From: VFZS01 sp964353255
Lineage (GTDB): Bacteria; Acidobacteriota; Terriglobia; Bryobacterales; Bryobacteraceae
Assembly: GCA_964353255.1 (NCBI GenBank)
Contig: CAYGVJ010000148.1
Location: 1 to 13,191, forward strand
Direction of reading: 5' to 3'
DNA length: 13,191 nt
Positions 1 through 6,640 of the stretch are shown one piece after another. Made by a program: the position numbers and the translations under genes. Numbering within the stretch: position 1 is the first letter of the stretch; each line of letters begins with the position of its first letter. The notes below the pieces were generated by a model, which worked only from the letters and a program-made list of their open reading frames with translations, had not been told where the DNA came from and made no database searches.

Positions 1-57
1 GTGCATCCCGCAGGGCTCCTCGTCGGTGCATGCCGACAGGCCTCTGACGCACTTCTG
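1..57 (-). pseudogene. In-frame remainder of the Rrf2 gene after the stop (Fe-S ligand loop)
   Basis: Reading on from the TAA at 58-60 in the same frame gives QKCVRGLSACTDEEPCGMH up to the window edge. The pattern C-x6-C-x5-C followed by G-M-H matches the cluster-binding loop of many Rrf2 proteins (typically Cx6Cx5CPxH). Because the frame is unbroken on both sides, one base substitution would restore a normal Rrf2 protein; no indel is needed. The gene runs off the left edge, so its true end is not visible. Confidence 0.75.
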
Positions 58-324
58 TTAGTCTGTGAGGCCGTGCAGCTCCTCGACCATCCGCATGATG
101 GTGATCTTCTTGGGGGGGACCCGCAGGCAGAATCCCCCGGTGGGTCCTTTGCTGGAGTACAGCAGGCCCTTCCGGACCATTTGTTGCAGAATCTTGGCCA
201 GGAAGTGTGCGGGAATCTTCTCTGACGCTGCGATCTGTCTTACCATGGCATACTTGCCTTCGGGCACCTGGGCGAGGTACACAAAAGCCCGGATAGCGTA
301 CTCGGTTGATCTGGAATAGACCAT
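58..324 (-). CDS. Rrf2-family transcriptional regulator, truncated before its cysteine cluster
   Basis: This 88-codon frame encodes the DNA-binding part of an Rrf2/IscR-type winged-helix regulator. The family N-terminus (MVYSRSTEYAIRAFVYLAQ, residues 1-19), the helix-turn-helix (about 24-52) and the wing motif SSKGPTGGFCLRVP (about 57-70) are clear. Family members usually have about 130-160 residues and bind DNA as dimers, often sensing redox state, NO or iron through three cysteines. Here a TAA at 58-60 ends the frame after ELHGLTD. The same frame continues past it with the expected cysteines (see 1-57), so this is probably a nonsense-interrupted gene or a sequence error rather than a natural short form. 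The ATG at 324 has an AAGGGA ribosome site about six bases upstream. A run of seven C on the coding strand (112-118) is a second place to check for sequence error. Family assignment is secure; functionality is doubtful. Confidence 0.85.
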   Translation of the reverse strand: MVYSRSTEYAIRAFVYLAQVPEGKYAMVRQIAASEKIPAHFLAKILQQMVRKGLLYSSKGPTGGFCLRVPPKKITIMRMVEELHGLTD

Positions 325-338
325 CGAAGTCCCTTCGA
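324..338 (-). promoter_or_regulatory. Small inverted repeat over the Rrf2 ribosome-binding site
   Basis: On the minus strand the sequence TCGAAG-GGA-CTTCGA forms a perfect 6-bp dyad with a 3-base loop. The loop and one arm contain the Shine-Dalgarno-like AAGGGA, and the last base of the other arm is the A of the start codon. It could be an operator for autoregulation, which is common in Rrf2 genes, or an RNA hairpin that masks the ribosome site. The dyad is seen directly; its function is inference. Confidence 0.35.
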
Positions 339-420
339 ACCCGTACCTGAATACCTCTCTATCTTAAAGGGCGCCGCGGCATAGCGCAATGAAAACCTTA
401 CGGCTTGCCGACCCGCGCCC

Positions 421-434
421 GCCAGATTCCTGGC
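421..434 (-). terminator. Possible weak hairpin after the 440-2065 gene
   Basis: GCCAG-ATTC-CTGGC is a perfect 5-bp stem with a 4-base loop, just past the stop codon of the minus-strand gene. No T-tract follows directly, so at best it is a weak or Rho-assisted terminator. The rest of 325-439 holds only the upstream region of the Rrf2 gene. Confidence 0.2.
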
Positions 435-439
435 CGGGT

Positions 440-2065
440 TTACTCACCGAGCAGAAACCCATGATAGCGCCCCAACCAGTACGGGAGTAGGAAAAATCCT
501 CCATCGTCCTCGCCTGCTCCGCCGCTACCCCCGTCTATTCGGAACGGATTGCCGTTCCATTTCATCACGGGGCGTTCATCCGGCGGCAGCAGGGTGGTGG
601 TCTGAGGGCGCTGGAAGCGGTCCAGCCCGCCATCCAGAGCCACGTCCTTGCGGTGGGAGTTGCGCACGGTCCAGTCAATCAGGTCGGTGGGGATGCGGTA
701 CAGGGTCCAGGCCGCGCCGGCAAGGTCCACCGGTTCGGGCGGCCGGTCCCAGCCGCACATATAGATGAAGGTCCACAGGGGGTTCTTTTCCCGCTGGATA
801 TTCTGCCACCAGGCCTGGAGCGCCTGGCGGTAATAACGCACCAAGGCCGGGTCTTCCTCGTGTCGAAACAGGGGGTAGAAGCAGAGCATGGCCAGCTCTT
901 CGTCGGAGTAGTTTAGTTCCTCACGGAGTTCGAGCAGGCGGGTAGTTAGTTCGGCGTACCTCATCTGCCAGGCCGCTTTTCGGTATTCGCTACGGTAATA
1001 CTCCTGGCGCGTTATGTGAGCGGCAATCCCCAAGAAGCTGAGCAGTTCCAGGGAGTTAAGCGGGCTGTCCGGACGGCCGGTGGGGGTCTCAAAGTACTCG
1101 GGTGACCAGCGCCCCCAGCGGGTGGGTTGATCATCGATGTCCGTGAGGTGGTAGCCGTGCTGGAGTATATGGTCGGTGATGCGCCTGACCGCCCCTGCCA
1201 TGCGCTGCTGGAGCGGGGAGGCGGGCAGGAGGTCGAAGGCCGTGCTGTACAAGAAGTAATGGCCGACGAGCTCATCGGAGCTGGTGTCGCCCTTCCACTG
1301 GTACTGCCCGTCGGCCGACCAATGCCATTCCCCGTCGGCCGGCCGTCGCTCACCCTTCTTCACGTAGGAGCGGGCCGGGAAGCCGGGGCGGCCGGTGACC
1401 TGTTCGAGGAACAGCAGGGCCTCGACCGAGCGGGTGGCTTTGGCCAGTGCCTCTGGCGAGCCTGTGACGGCGTAGCGGAAACACTCAGCCGCCCCGTAGA
1501 TGGCGGTCCACAGGCCATCGTTGTCGCTGGAGGCCAGTTCGTTGCTGGCCAGGTCGCCGGGACGCGCCAGTCGCGAACTGGCTACCGTGCCATAGCGGTT
1601 GTGCCGCGGCTCGATACGGCGCTCGAATAGGGCGGCCTTCGCGGCCAGCGTCATGGCCTGGAACTCAATATGGGAGACGCCGGTCCTGGTCCGGACCCAC
1701 ATCCCGCCAGCGGTGTCGGGCGCCAGGTTGACGACCTCGTCATCAGGCAGGTAGCGCCGGCCAGCGAAGTACTGCCGCCGGTCCGGCTCGCCGGCCCGGG
1801 GGTCGCAACGGATCAGGCCATCGGGAAACCCCAGCCACATCGCGCCGTCGCTCGCCAGGGCCAGGGCGCGCGTCTCCCCGACCGGCAGCGCAGGCGGAAT
1901 CTCCCGCAGCTCCGCCGGCACGCCCGGGTCCTCCAGGGCGTGAAATGTCCTGTGTTTCTGCGGGTATGGGCGCAGCCGAAGGCCTGCGACCGCGCCCAGC
2001 TCCGACCCGTAACCCAACCGACCGGCCAGGACGGCCTGGATAGCCTCTCTGCGCGTCCAGATCAT
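440..2065 (-). CDS. Exported protein with propeller-like blades and an alpha/alpha-toroid-like domain
   Basis: 541 residues, with no family I can name with certainty. Residues 4-18 (TRREAIQAVLAG...) look like a twin-arginine or short hydrophobic leader, suggesting export, although the hydrophobic stretch is short. Residues about 65-135 hold two repeats of the Reg_prop style (ALASDGAMWLGFPDGLIRCD and NLAPDTAGGMWVRTRTGVSHI), each a single propeller blade; a full propeller needs far more. From about 180 to 460 the protein is rich in amphipathic helices with aromatic and acidic motifs (NDGLWTAIYGAAECFRYA, GDTSSDELVGHYF), resembling alpha/alpha-toroid (six-hairpin glycosidase-like) folds. The C-terminal 80 residues are Gly/Pro-rich with a WLGRYHGFL ending. 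Start ATG at 2065; the ribosome site is weak. It is transcribed divergently from the GGDEF gene across about 96 bp. A carbohydrate-related role is only a guess from the fold. Confidence 0.75.
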   Translation of the reverse strand: MIWTRREAIQAVLAGRLGYGSELGAVAGLRLRPYPQKHRTFHALEDPGVPAELREIPPALPVGETRALALASDGAMWLGFPDGLIRCDPRAGEPDRRQYFAGRRYLPDDEVVNLAPDTAGGMWVRTRTGVSHIEFQAMTLAAKAALFERRIEPRHNRYGTVASSRLARPGDLASNELASSDNDGLWTAIYGAAECFRYAVTGSPEALAKATRSVEALLFLEQVTGRPGFPARSYVKKGERRPADGEWHWSADGQYQWKGDTSSDELVGHYFLYSTAFDLLPASPLQQRMAGAVRRITDHILQHGYHLTDIDDQPTRWGRWSPEYFETPTGRPDSPLNSLELLSFLGIAAHITRQEYYRSEYRKAAWQMRYAELTTRLLELREELNYSDEELAMLCFYPLFRHEEDPALVRYYRQALQAWWQNIQREKNPLWTFIYMCGWDRPPEPVDLAGAAWTLYRIPTDLIDWTVRNSHRKDVALDGGLDRFQRPQTTTLLPPDERPVMKWNGNPFRIDGGSGGAGEDDGGFFLLPYWLGRYHGFLLGE

Positions 2066-2161
2066 AAAGCCGAGAATACCACCGCCGAAGTAAGGCGTTA
2101 CAGGGAGCGGGAGCGCTGCCGATAAGAAGACCGAGAGAAGGACTCTGGCTTAGGCCGGACT

Positions 2162-3118
2162 ATGCAGATTCTGATTGCTGAGGACGACCCGGTTTCCCGC
2201 CGTCTGCTGGAAATCAGGTTGAAAAAGTGGGGGTATCACGTGGTGGCAGCCACCGACGGGGACCAGGCCTGGAAGGTGCTTCAGCAGGAGGACCCGCCCA
2301 GGCTGGCGATCCTGGACTGGATGATGCCCGGTCTGAGCGGCCCGGAAGTGTGCCGCCAGGTCCGGGCGCGAGCCCAGGAGCCTTACATCTACATCCTGCT
2401 GCTGAGTGCCAAGAACCAGAAGGAAGACCTGATCGAGGGGATGGAGGCCGGGGCGGACGACTACATCACCAAACCCTTTGATTCCCAGGAGCTGAACGTG
2501 CGGCTGAGGGCGGGCCGGCGCATCGTCGAGCTGCAAGCCGAACTGGTCGCCGCCCGAGAAGCCTTGCGCGAGCAGGCCACGCGCGACCCGCTCACCTGGC
2601 TCTGGAACCGCTCCTCGATCATGGAGATCCTGGCACGCGAGCTGGCCAAGGCCGAGCGCGAGGGAAGCGCGGTGGGCCTGATCATGGCCGACCTGGACCA
2701 CTTCAAGCGGATCAACGACACCTGCGGGCACCAAGCCGGGGATGCGGTCTTGCGAGAAGCGGCGCGGCGGATGCAGGCCTCCTTGCGGACCTACGACGCC
2801 GTCGGGCGCTACGGCGGCGAGGAATTCGTCATCATCATGCCCGGCTCCTCGAATTCCAGCGCCACCCATCTGGCCGAGCGGCTGCGGTTTGCCATCAACC
2901 GCGAACCGGTGAAGCTGGCCGACCGAAGCGTGTCCTTCAGCATCAGCCTGGGAGTGACCGTGTCTGCACCCGGGGTGAGGACCGACCCTGAAGCGCTGAT
3001 CCGGGTGGCGGACGAGGCGCTGTATCGCGCCAAGGACCTGGGCCGGAACCGGGTCGAGTGGGTGGCCGCGGCGGAAGCCGTTTGTGATCAACCCGAACTG
3101 GTGGCCGCCGAAGGCTGA
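2162..3118 (+). CDS. Response regulator with GGDEF diguanylate cyclase domain (PleD/WspR-like)
   Basis: A cytoplasmic two-component output protein expected to make cyclic di-GMP from two GTP. The receiver domain (residues 1-115) has the acidic pair D8/D9, phosphoacceptor D52, S82 and K104 in KPF. A signalling helix (about 118-140) joins it to the GGDEF domain (about 141-305). The active-site loop reads RYGGEEF (216-222), an active-type signature. An RxxD inhibitory site (R209-D212) sits exactly five residues before it, so product feedback inhibition is likely. One oddity: the usual DPLTGLxNR motif reads DPLTWLWNR, with W146 in place of glycine. No partner kinase lies in the window. The gene ends 3 bp before the convergent amidase gene. 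Start ATG at 2162 has only a poor Shine-Dalgarno, but the protein begins with a perfect receiver N-terminus (MQILIAEDD). Confidence 0.95.
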   Translation: MQILIAEDDPVSRRLLEIRLKKWGYHVVAATDGDQAWKVLQQEDPPRLAILDWMMPGLSGPEVCRQVRARAQEPYIYILLLSAKNQKEDLIEGMEAGADDYITKPFDSQELNVRLRAGRRIVELQAELVAAREALREQATRDPLTWLWNRSSIMEILARELAKAEREGSAVGLIMADLDHFKRINDTCGHQAGDAVLREAARRMQASLRTYDAVGRYGGEEFVIIMPGSSNSSATHLAERLRFAINREPVKLADRSVSFSISLGVTVSAPGVRTDPEALIRVADEALYRAKDLGRNRVEWVAAAEAVCDQPELVAAEG

Positions 3119-3121
3119 GAC

Positions 3122-4459
3122 CTACAGGCCGGCCTTGGTGCGGGCCACCTGGAAGTGACTCAGCGAAGAAGCGTACTGGGCCAGGCCTTTGAAAAGCGCC
3201 TCGGCTACCCGCTGGCGGTATTCGGCAGTCTGGAGCAGCTTCTCCGCCCGGGGGTTGCTCAGGAAATCGATCTCCACCAGCACCGCCGGCATCGAGGCCC
3301 CGATCAGGACCAGGAAGGGCGCTCTCTTCAAGCCGCGGTCCTTAACGGATGTCTTGCCCTTCCACAGATTGCCGTACAGTGCCCGCTGCACCGCGGCGGC
3401 GAACTCCCGCGATTCCTGGGCTTTAGTCTTCAGCGCGATCTTCTGCACCAGTTCCTGGAGTTCGTGGATGGACTTCTCGGAAGTAGCATTCTCCCGGCTC
3501 GCCACTTCCAGAGCGCTCGCCGAGGTGGTGAAGTTCAGGTAGTAGGTTTCCGAACCAGCGATCCAGCGCAGGCGGGACGAGTTGGCGTGAAGGGATATGA
3601 ACAGATCGGCCTTCTGCTGGTTGGCCATCTCGGTGCGGGCCTCCAGCGGCACGAAAGTGTCGTCGGCGCGCGTGTAAGTGACCTGGCTGCCCATCCGCTC
3701 GGCGACCAAGGCTCCCAGCCGCTTGGCGATGTCCAGGACCAGCTCCTTTTCGGCCAACCCGCCGGGACTAACGCTGCCGGCATCGCGTCCCCCGTGTCCG
3801 GGGTCGATCAGCACGCGCTCCAGCTTGAGTCCCAGGGCGCGGACCAGGGAGCGGTTGCCGGAACTGTCGCGCTTGGCGGCGGTGGCGCTGGCGGGAACGC
3901 TTTTGTCTTCTATCGGCCCCGGCCTTTCCAGCGCTTGGGGGACCGGAGCGGGTTGCGAGCCGGCGGGCGTTTCTTCGGGCGCGCTGGCGGGGGTGGGCGG
4001 CGCCGCGGGACCGACCCCAGCGCGTCCTGCCGGCGCTGGCGGGCTTCCGGCGGCCCGCAGCTCGATAAGGAGCCGGTCCGGGTTGGTGAGGTGCGCGGTC
4101 GTGAACTCGACCGGCGCTGCCAGGTCCAGCACCACCCGGGTGACCCCCGGCTGGGTCTCGGCCATCCGGATCTGCTTCAACAGGCGATCACCCACCGGGA
4201 TGACCTGCATAGCGCGCAAACCTGGGCGGGGCCGCACTTCGAGGAGGTCGAAGAATATCCGGTCGGGGCTGGCGATGCGCTCCGCGCGGTATTGAACCTC
4301 GGCGCTGGTTTCCACGGCGACCCGCGTGACCTCGTCCAGGGACCAGAAACGGATCTCGCGAATGACGCGGGCCTCGGCAGGCTGAGCGGCGACGTTGGAG
4401 GCGGACAGCACGGCTGCCAGCAACAGTTCAGGGAACGCTGTCAGGGGTGCGCCTCTCAT
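3122..4459 (-). CDS. N-acetylmuramoyl-L-alanine amidase with AMIN domain
   Basis: 445 residues. A periplasmic zinc enzyme that cuts the bond between MurNAc and the stem peptide of peptidoglycan (AmiA/B/C type, Amidase_3). Residues 1-25 form a signal peptide (LLLAAVLSASNVAA). Residues about 31-136 are an AMIN domain, which targets such amidases to the envelope. A Pro/Ala-rich linker (137-205) leads to the catalytic domain (about 213-432). Likely zinc ligands are H222 (DPGHGG), E237 (AEKEL) and H291 (SLHAN), with catalytic E396 in VLVEIDFLSN. The chosen ATG at 4457-4459 overlaps the stop of the upstream transglycosylase gene as ATGA, implying translational coupling; starting further upstream would add about 100 non-signal residues that overlap that gene. 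A helix inserted before the catalytic glutamate (about 320-360) resembles the autoinhibitory helix of EnvC/NlpD-activated amidases, but I see no activator here. Confidence 0.95.
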   Translation of the reverse strand: MRGAPLTAFPELLLAAVLSASNVAAQPAEARVIREIRFWSLDEVTRVAVETSAEVQYRAERIASPDRIFFDLLEVRPRPGLRAMQVIPVGDRLLKQIRMAETQPGVTRVVLDLAAPVEFTTAHLTNPDRLLIELRAAGSPPAPAGRAGVGPAAPPTPASAPEETPAGSQPAPVPQALERPGPIEDKSVPASATAAKRDSSGNRSLVRALGLKLERVLIDPGHGGRDAGSVSPGGLAEKELVLDIAKRLGALVAERMGSQVTYTRADDTFVPLEARTEMANQQKADLFISLHANSSRLRWIAGSETYYLNFTTSASALEVASRENATSEKSIHELQELVQKIALKTKAQESREFAAAVQRALYGNLWKGKTSVKDRGLKRAPFLVLIGASMPAVLVEIDFLSNPRAEKLLQTAEYRQRVAEALFKGLAQYASSLSHFQVARTKAGL

Positions 4460-5187
4460 GGCCCCGACCGTGTCTCGTAGTGCCGCCTGCCTTGAGCGTC
4501 GGTGAATTGCCGGATAGGTGGGTGAGCAGGGCGGCTGGCGGCTGTGGCGCGCTCCAGCCCGGTTTTGCGGGCAGCCTCGCGCGCCGCCCCGTACTTGACA
4601 GCCACCTGACGGACATAGTTGGTTGTCTCCGGGTAAGGTGGGACGTTCCCGTAGCGGAACACCGCGCCCTCCCCGGCATTGTAGGCGGCCACGGCCAGCC
4701 GTTCGCTGTCGAAGAGCGTCAGCAGGTATTTCAGGTAGCGAACGCCCCCCTCGACGTTCTGCCAAGGGTTGAAGCTGTCGGCTACCTGGAACCGGCGGGC
4801 CGTGCCGGGCATCAACTGCATCACGCCACGGGCGCCCTTGCGGGAGATGGCCGATGGGTTGTAGTTGCTCTCGACCTCAATGACGGAATGGACTAGCAGC
4901 GGGTTAACCTCGTAGCGCCGCGCGGTCTCGGCGACGAACTGAGCGAAATCGCCGCCTGACGCCCGCGGGGCGCTGGCCGAGATCTCCACCGGCGCCACCA
5001 CGCGGGGCTGCACGGCGGCCGCCCGGACCATCTGGGGCGAGATTACCGCCGCGCGCACCAGACGTCCGCTCCGGGGGTCGGCGCGGACCACCAGGGTGGC
5101 CCTGTGGCCGAGCGGGGCGGGACCGGCCGCCGCGAGGGTGGCCGCAACCGCCAGCCCGATCCCCGCCGATATCAAACAGAAACGCAT
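4456..5187 (-). CDS. Lytic transglycosylase (SLT family 1)
   Basis: 243 residues. It cleaves the MurNAc-GlcNAc glycosidic bond of peptidoglycan to give 1,6-anhydro ends and acts in the periplasm. Residues 1-22 are a signal peptide (LISAGIGLAVAATLAAAG). The SLT domain spans about 82-200 with catalytic E106 in VIEVES, then the GARGVMQLMP and AYNAGEGAV motifs and YPETTNYV. The last 20 residues (IRQFTDAQGRRHYET) resemble the short DUF4124-like DxxGxxHY motif, which is unusual as a tail. The gene is upstream of the amidase and overlaps it by ATGA (4456-4459), so the two murein-cleaving enzymes are probably made together from the promoter at 5204-5209. The Shine-Dalgarno is weak. It is divergent from mobA. 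Confidence 0.95.
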   Translation of the reverse strand: MRFCLISAGIGLAVAATLAAAGPAPLGHRATLVVRADPRSGRLVRAAVISPQMVRAAAVQPRVVAPVEISASAPRASGGDFAQFVAETARRYEVNPLLVHSVIEVESNYNPSAISRKGARGVMQLMPGTARRFQVADSFNPWQNVEGGVRYLKYLLTLFDSERLAVAAYNAGEGAVFRYGNVPPYPETTNYVRQVAVKYGAAREAARKTGLERATAASRPAHPPIRQFTDAQGRRHYETRSGP

Positions 5188-5203
5188 CTTTATGTTCTAA
5201 TTG

Positions 5204-5209
5204 ATTATA
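5204..5209 (-). promoter_or_regulatory. Likely -10 box for the transglycosylase-amidase operon
   Basis: The minus strand reads TATAAT, a perfect sigma70-type -10 box in an AT-rich patch inside otherwise GC-rich DNA. The best -35 candidate is TTGTGA (5229-5234) at a 19-bp spacing, longer than ideal. Transcription would begin about 10 bases before the ATG at 5187, leaving a very short leader in keeping with the poor ribosome site. Confidence 0.5.
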
Positions 5210-5252
5210 CCTTCAACTCGCCGCCGGTCACAATACCTCCCGGCCCAGGCGC

Positions 5253-5269
5253 GGGTCGCCATGCGACCC
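5253..5269. repeat. Perfect 7-bp inverted repeat in the divergent promoter region
   Basis: GGGTCGC-CAT-GCGACCC is a perfect dyad with a 3-base centre. It lies between the transglycosylase promoter and a possible mobA -10 box (TATCAT, 5275-5280). Placed there, it could be an operator acting on both genes. No matching second copy was noticed in the window, so a regulatory role is unproven. Confidence 0.35.
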
Positions 5270-5274
5270 TGTTG

Positions 5275-5280
5275 TATCAT
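5275..5280 (+). promoter_or_regulatory. mobA: Possible -10 box for mobA, implying a leaderless transcript
   Basis: TATCAT ends six bases before the ATG at 5287, so transcription would start at or next to the start codon. No Shine-Dalgarno precedes that ATG, which agrees with leaderless initiation. No good -35 box is visible at 16-18 bp. Confidence 0.3.
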
Positions 5281-5286
5281 TTTGAC

Positions 5287-5895
5287 ATGAACCGCGCAGG
5301 CTTCGTCCTGGTAGGCGGCGCCAGCTCCCGGATGGGGCGCGACAAAGCGTGGTTGCCCTACTGCGGCGTGCCTCTGGCCCGACACGTCGCCTCTCGGGTC
5401 CTGGAAGCGGCCGGAGCCGTCGCGCTGGTGGGCCCGCCCGAACGGTACTCGTCGCTGGGTTTCCCGGTGATCCCCGACGCCTTCCCAGGCAGCGGTCCGC
5501 TGGGAGGCATACGGACGGCGCTGGAAGCCTCCGCGGCCCGGTGGAACCTGGTGGCGGCCTGCGACATGCCGGGTCTGGAGCCGGCTTTCCTGAGGCAGCT
5601 TTTCGACGCGGCGGAGCGGGAAGGCGGCGACGCCCTGGTCCCTGTCTCGCCGGAAGGGCGGCCGGAACCGCTCTGTGCGGTCTGGCGCCTCGGCTGCGCT
5701 GGCGCCCTCAGGGAAGCGCTGGCGCGCGGCGTGCGTAAGGTGGCCGGCGCACTGGCGGAGCTTCGCGTGGCATATTGGCCGGTCCGGGAGCCGGCCTGGC
5801 TGGAGAATCTCAACACCCCGCAGGACTGGGCCCGGCGCTGCCGGCGCGATTCCGGGGCGACTCACAGACCGCCTCCCGGCCCGACAAGCCGATGA
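5287..5895 (+). CDS. mobA: Molybdenum cofactor guanylyltransferase (MobA)
   Basis: 202 residues, close to the usual length for the family. It joins GMP from GTP to molybdopterin-Mo to form the MGD (bis-MGD) cofactor of DMSO-reductase-type enzymes in the cytoplasm. The nucleotide-binding signature VLVGGASSRMGRDKAWL is at about residues 7-23. The Rossmann-type core continues with PDAFPGSGPLGGIRTALE, AACDMPGLE (metal and nucleotide site), the substrate motif PVSPEGRPEPLCAVWR and the family-typical ENLNTPQDW near the C-terminus. The ATG at 5287 is chosen because the protein then starts right before the signature; a longer reading would run through the divergent promoter region. Its stop overlaps the mlaF-like start as ATGA. 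No molybdoenzyme or other moa/moe gene is in the window. Confidence 0.93.
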   Translation: MNRAGFVLVGGASSRMGRDKAWLPYCGVPLARHVASRVLEAAGAVALVGPPERYSSLGFPVIPDAFPGSGPLGGIRTALEASAARWNLVAACDMPGLEPAFLRQLFDAAEREGGDALVPVSPEGRPEPLCAVWRLGCAGALREALARGVRKVAGALAELRVAYWPVREPAWLENLNTPQDWARRCRRDSGATHRPPPGPTSR

Positions 5896-6638
5896 GCGAA
5901 CACTACCCGCACTACATCGAGTTCCGCCACGTAGATAAGACGTTCGACACCCCCGTTTTAGTCGATGTGAGCTTTCACGTCAACGCCGGGGAAACGGTGG
6001 CCATCATCGGGCGCAGTGGCGTCGGCAAGTCCGTGACTCTGGGGCACCTAATGGGCTTCCTCAAGCCCGATGCCGGCCGGGTCATTGTGGCGCACCAGGA
6101 TATCACCGACTTCACCGAGCAGGAGCTGCGGCGGATCCGCCAGAAGGTCACTATGGTGTTCCAGTCCGGGGCCCTGTTCGATTCGCTGACCATCGCAGAG
6201 AACATCTTGTTCTCCTTGGAGTTGCGGGAGGACTACAACGAGCAAGACAAGCAGGACGTGGTCCGCGGGCTGCTCAAGCTGGTGGACCTGGAAGATTATC
6301 AGGAGGCCTATCCGGGCGATATTTCAACGGGCTACAAGCGCGCCGTGGCCATTGCCCGGGCCCTGGCGGCCCAACCCGAGTGCGTTCTGTACGACGAGCC
6401 GACCACGATGGTTGATCCGATCATGTCCAACCACCTGGCTAATCTCATGCTGCGGCTGAAGCGCCAGTTGCGGCTGACCTCGATCGTGGTCACGCACGAC
6501 CTGGACCTCATGCGCAAGGTGGCCGACCGGGTGGTGGTGCTGCACGACGGGCGGGTGATCTACTTCGGTGCGGTCGAGGGTCTGGAGAGTTCCACCCACC
6601 CGCATATCCAGGAGTTTCTGGCCCTGGACAAGCCCTGA
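5892..6638 (+). CDS. mlaF: ABC transporter ATP-binding protein, MlaF/Ttg2A-like
   Basis: 248 residues. It resembles the ATPase of Mla/MCE-type systems, which move phospholipids or other hydrophobic compounds between the two membranes. Walker A is GRSGVGKS (40-47), the Q-loop is Q91 in FQSGALFDSLT (a stretch typical of MlaF), Walker B is VLYDEP with D168/E169, and the H-loop is H202. The ABC signature is unusual: ISTGY (144-148) instead of LSGGM/Q, and the D-loop reads MVDP rather than GLDP. The key serine and the fourth-position glycine are kept, so ATP hydrolysis is still plausible. The start overlaps the mobA stop (ATGA, 5892-5895). No permease (MlaE) or MCE protein (MlaD) gene lies nearby, so its partners must be encoded elsewhere. 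The stop codon lies within the 9-bp duplication made by the inserted element at 6641. Confidence 0.88.
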   Translation: MSEHYPHYIEFRHVDKTFDTPVLVDVSFHVNAGETVAIIGRSGVGKSVTLGHLMGFLKPDAGRVIVAHQDITDFTEQELRRIRQKVTMVFQSGALFDSLTIAENILFSLELREDYNEQDKQDVVRGLLKLVDLEDYQEAYPGDISTGYKRAVAIARALAAQPECVLYDEPTTMVDPIMSNHLANLMLRLKRQLRLTSIVVTHDLDLMRKVADRVVVLHDGRVIYFGAVEGLESSTHPHIQEFLALDKP

Positions 6639-6640
6639 GG
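6632..6640. repeat. Left copy of the 9-bp target duplication
   Basis: GCCCTGAGG directly abuts the left terminal repeat and contains the TGA stop of the mlaF-like gene (6636-6638). It is identical to 6768-6776. Confidence 0.75.

Noticed and set aside
1..60. Frameshift as the cause of the Rrf2 truncation
   Set aside because: The cysteine loop after the TAA is in the same frame as the HTH part, so a substitution suffices and no shift is needed.
58..60. Selenocysteine or programmed readthrough at the Rrf2 stop
   Set aside because: The codon is TAA, not TGA, and no recoding structure is evident.
2150..3091. Long minus-strand open frame (313 codons) opposite the GGDEF gene
   Set aside because: The plus strand encodes unmistakable receiver and GGDEF motifs; the antisense protein has no recognisable motif.
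3155..4480. Long plus-strand open frame (441 codons) opposite the amidase
   Set aside because: It lies wholly antisense to a clear AMIN/Amidase_3 gene, has low-complexity Arg/Gly-rich composition and no domain; a GC-driven shadow.
4460..4765. Upstream extension of the amidase to an earlier start
   Set aside because: It would overlap the transglycosylase by about 300 bases and bury the signal peptide; the ATGA start at 4459 gives a clean leader.
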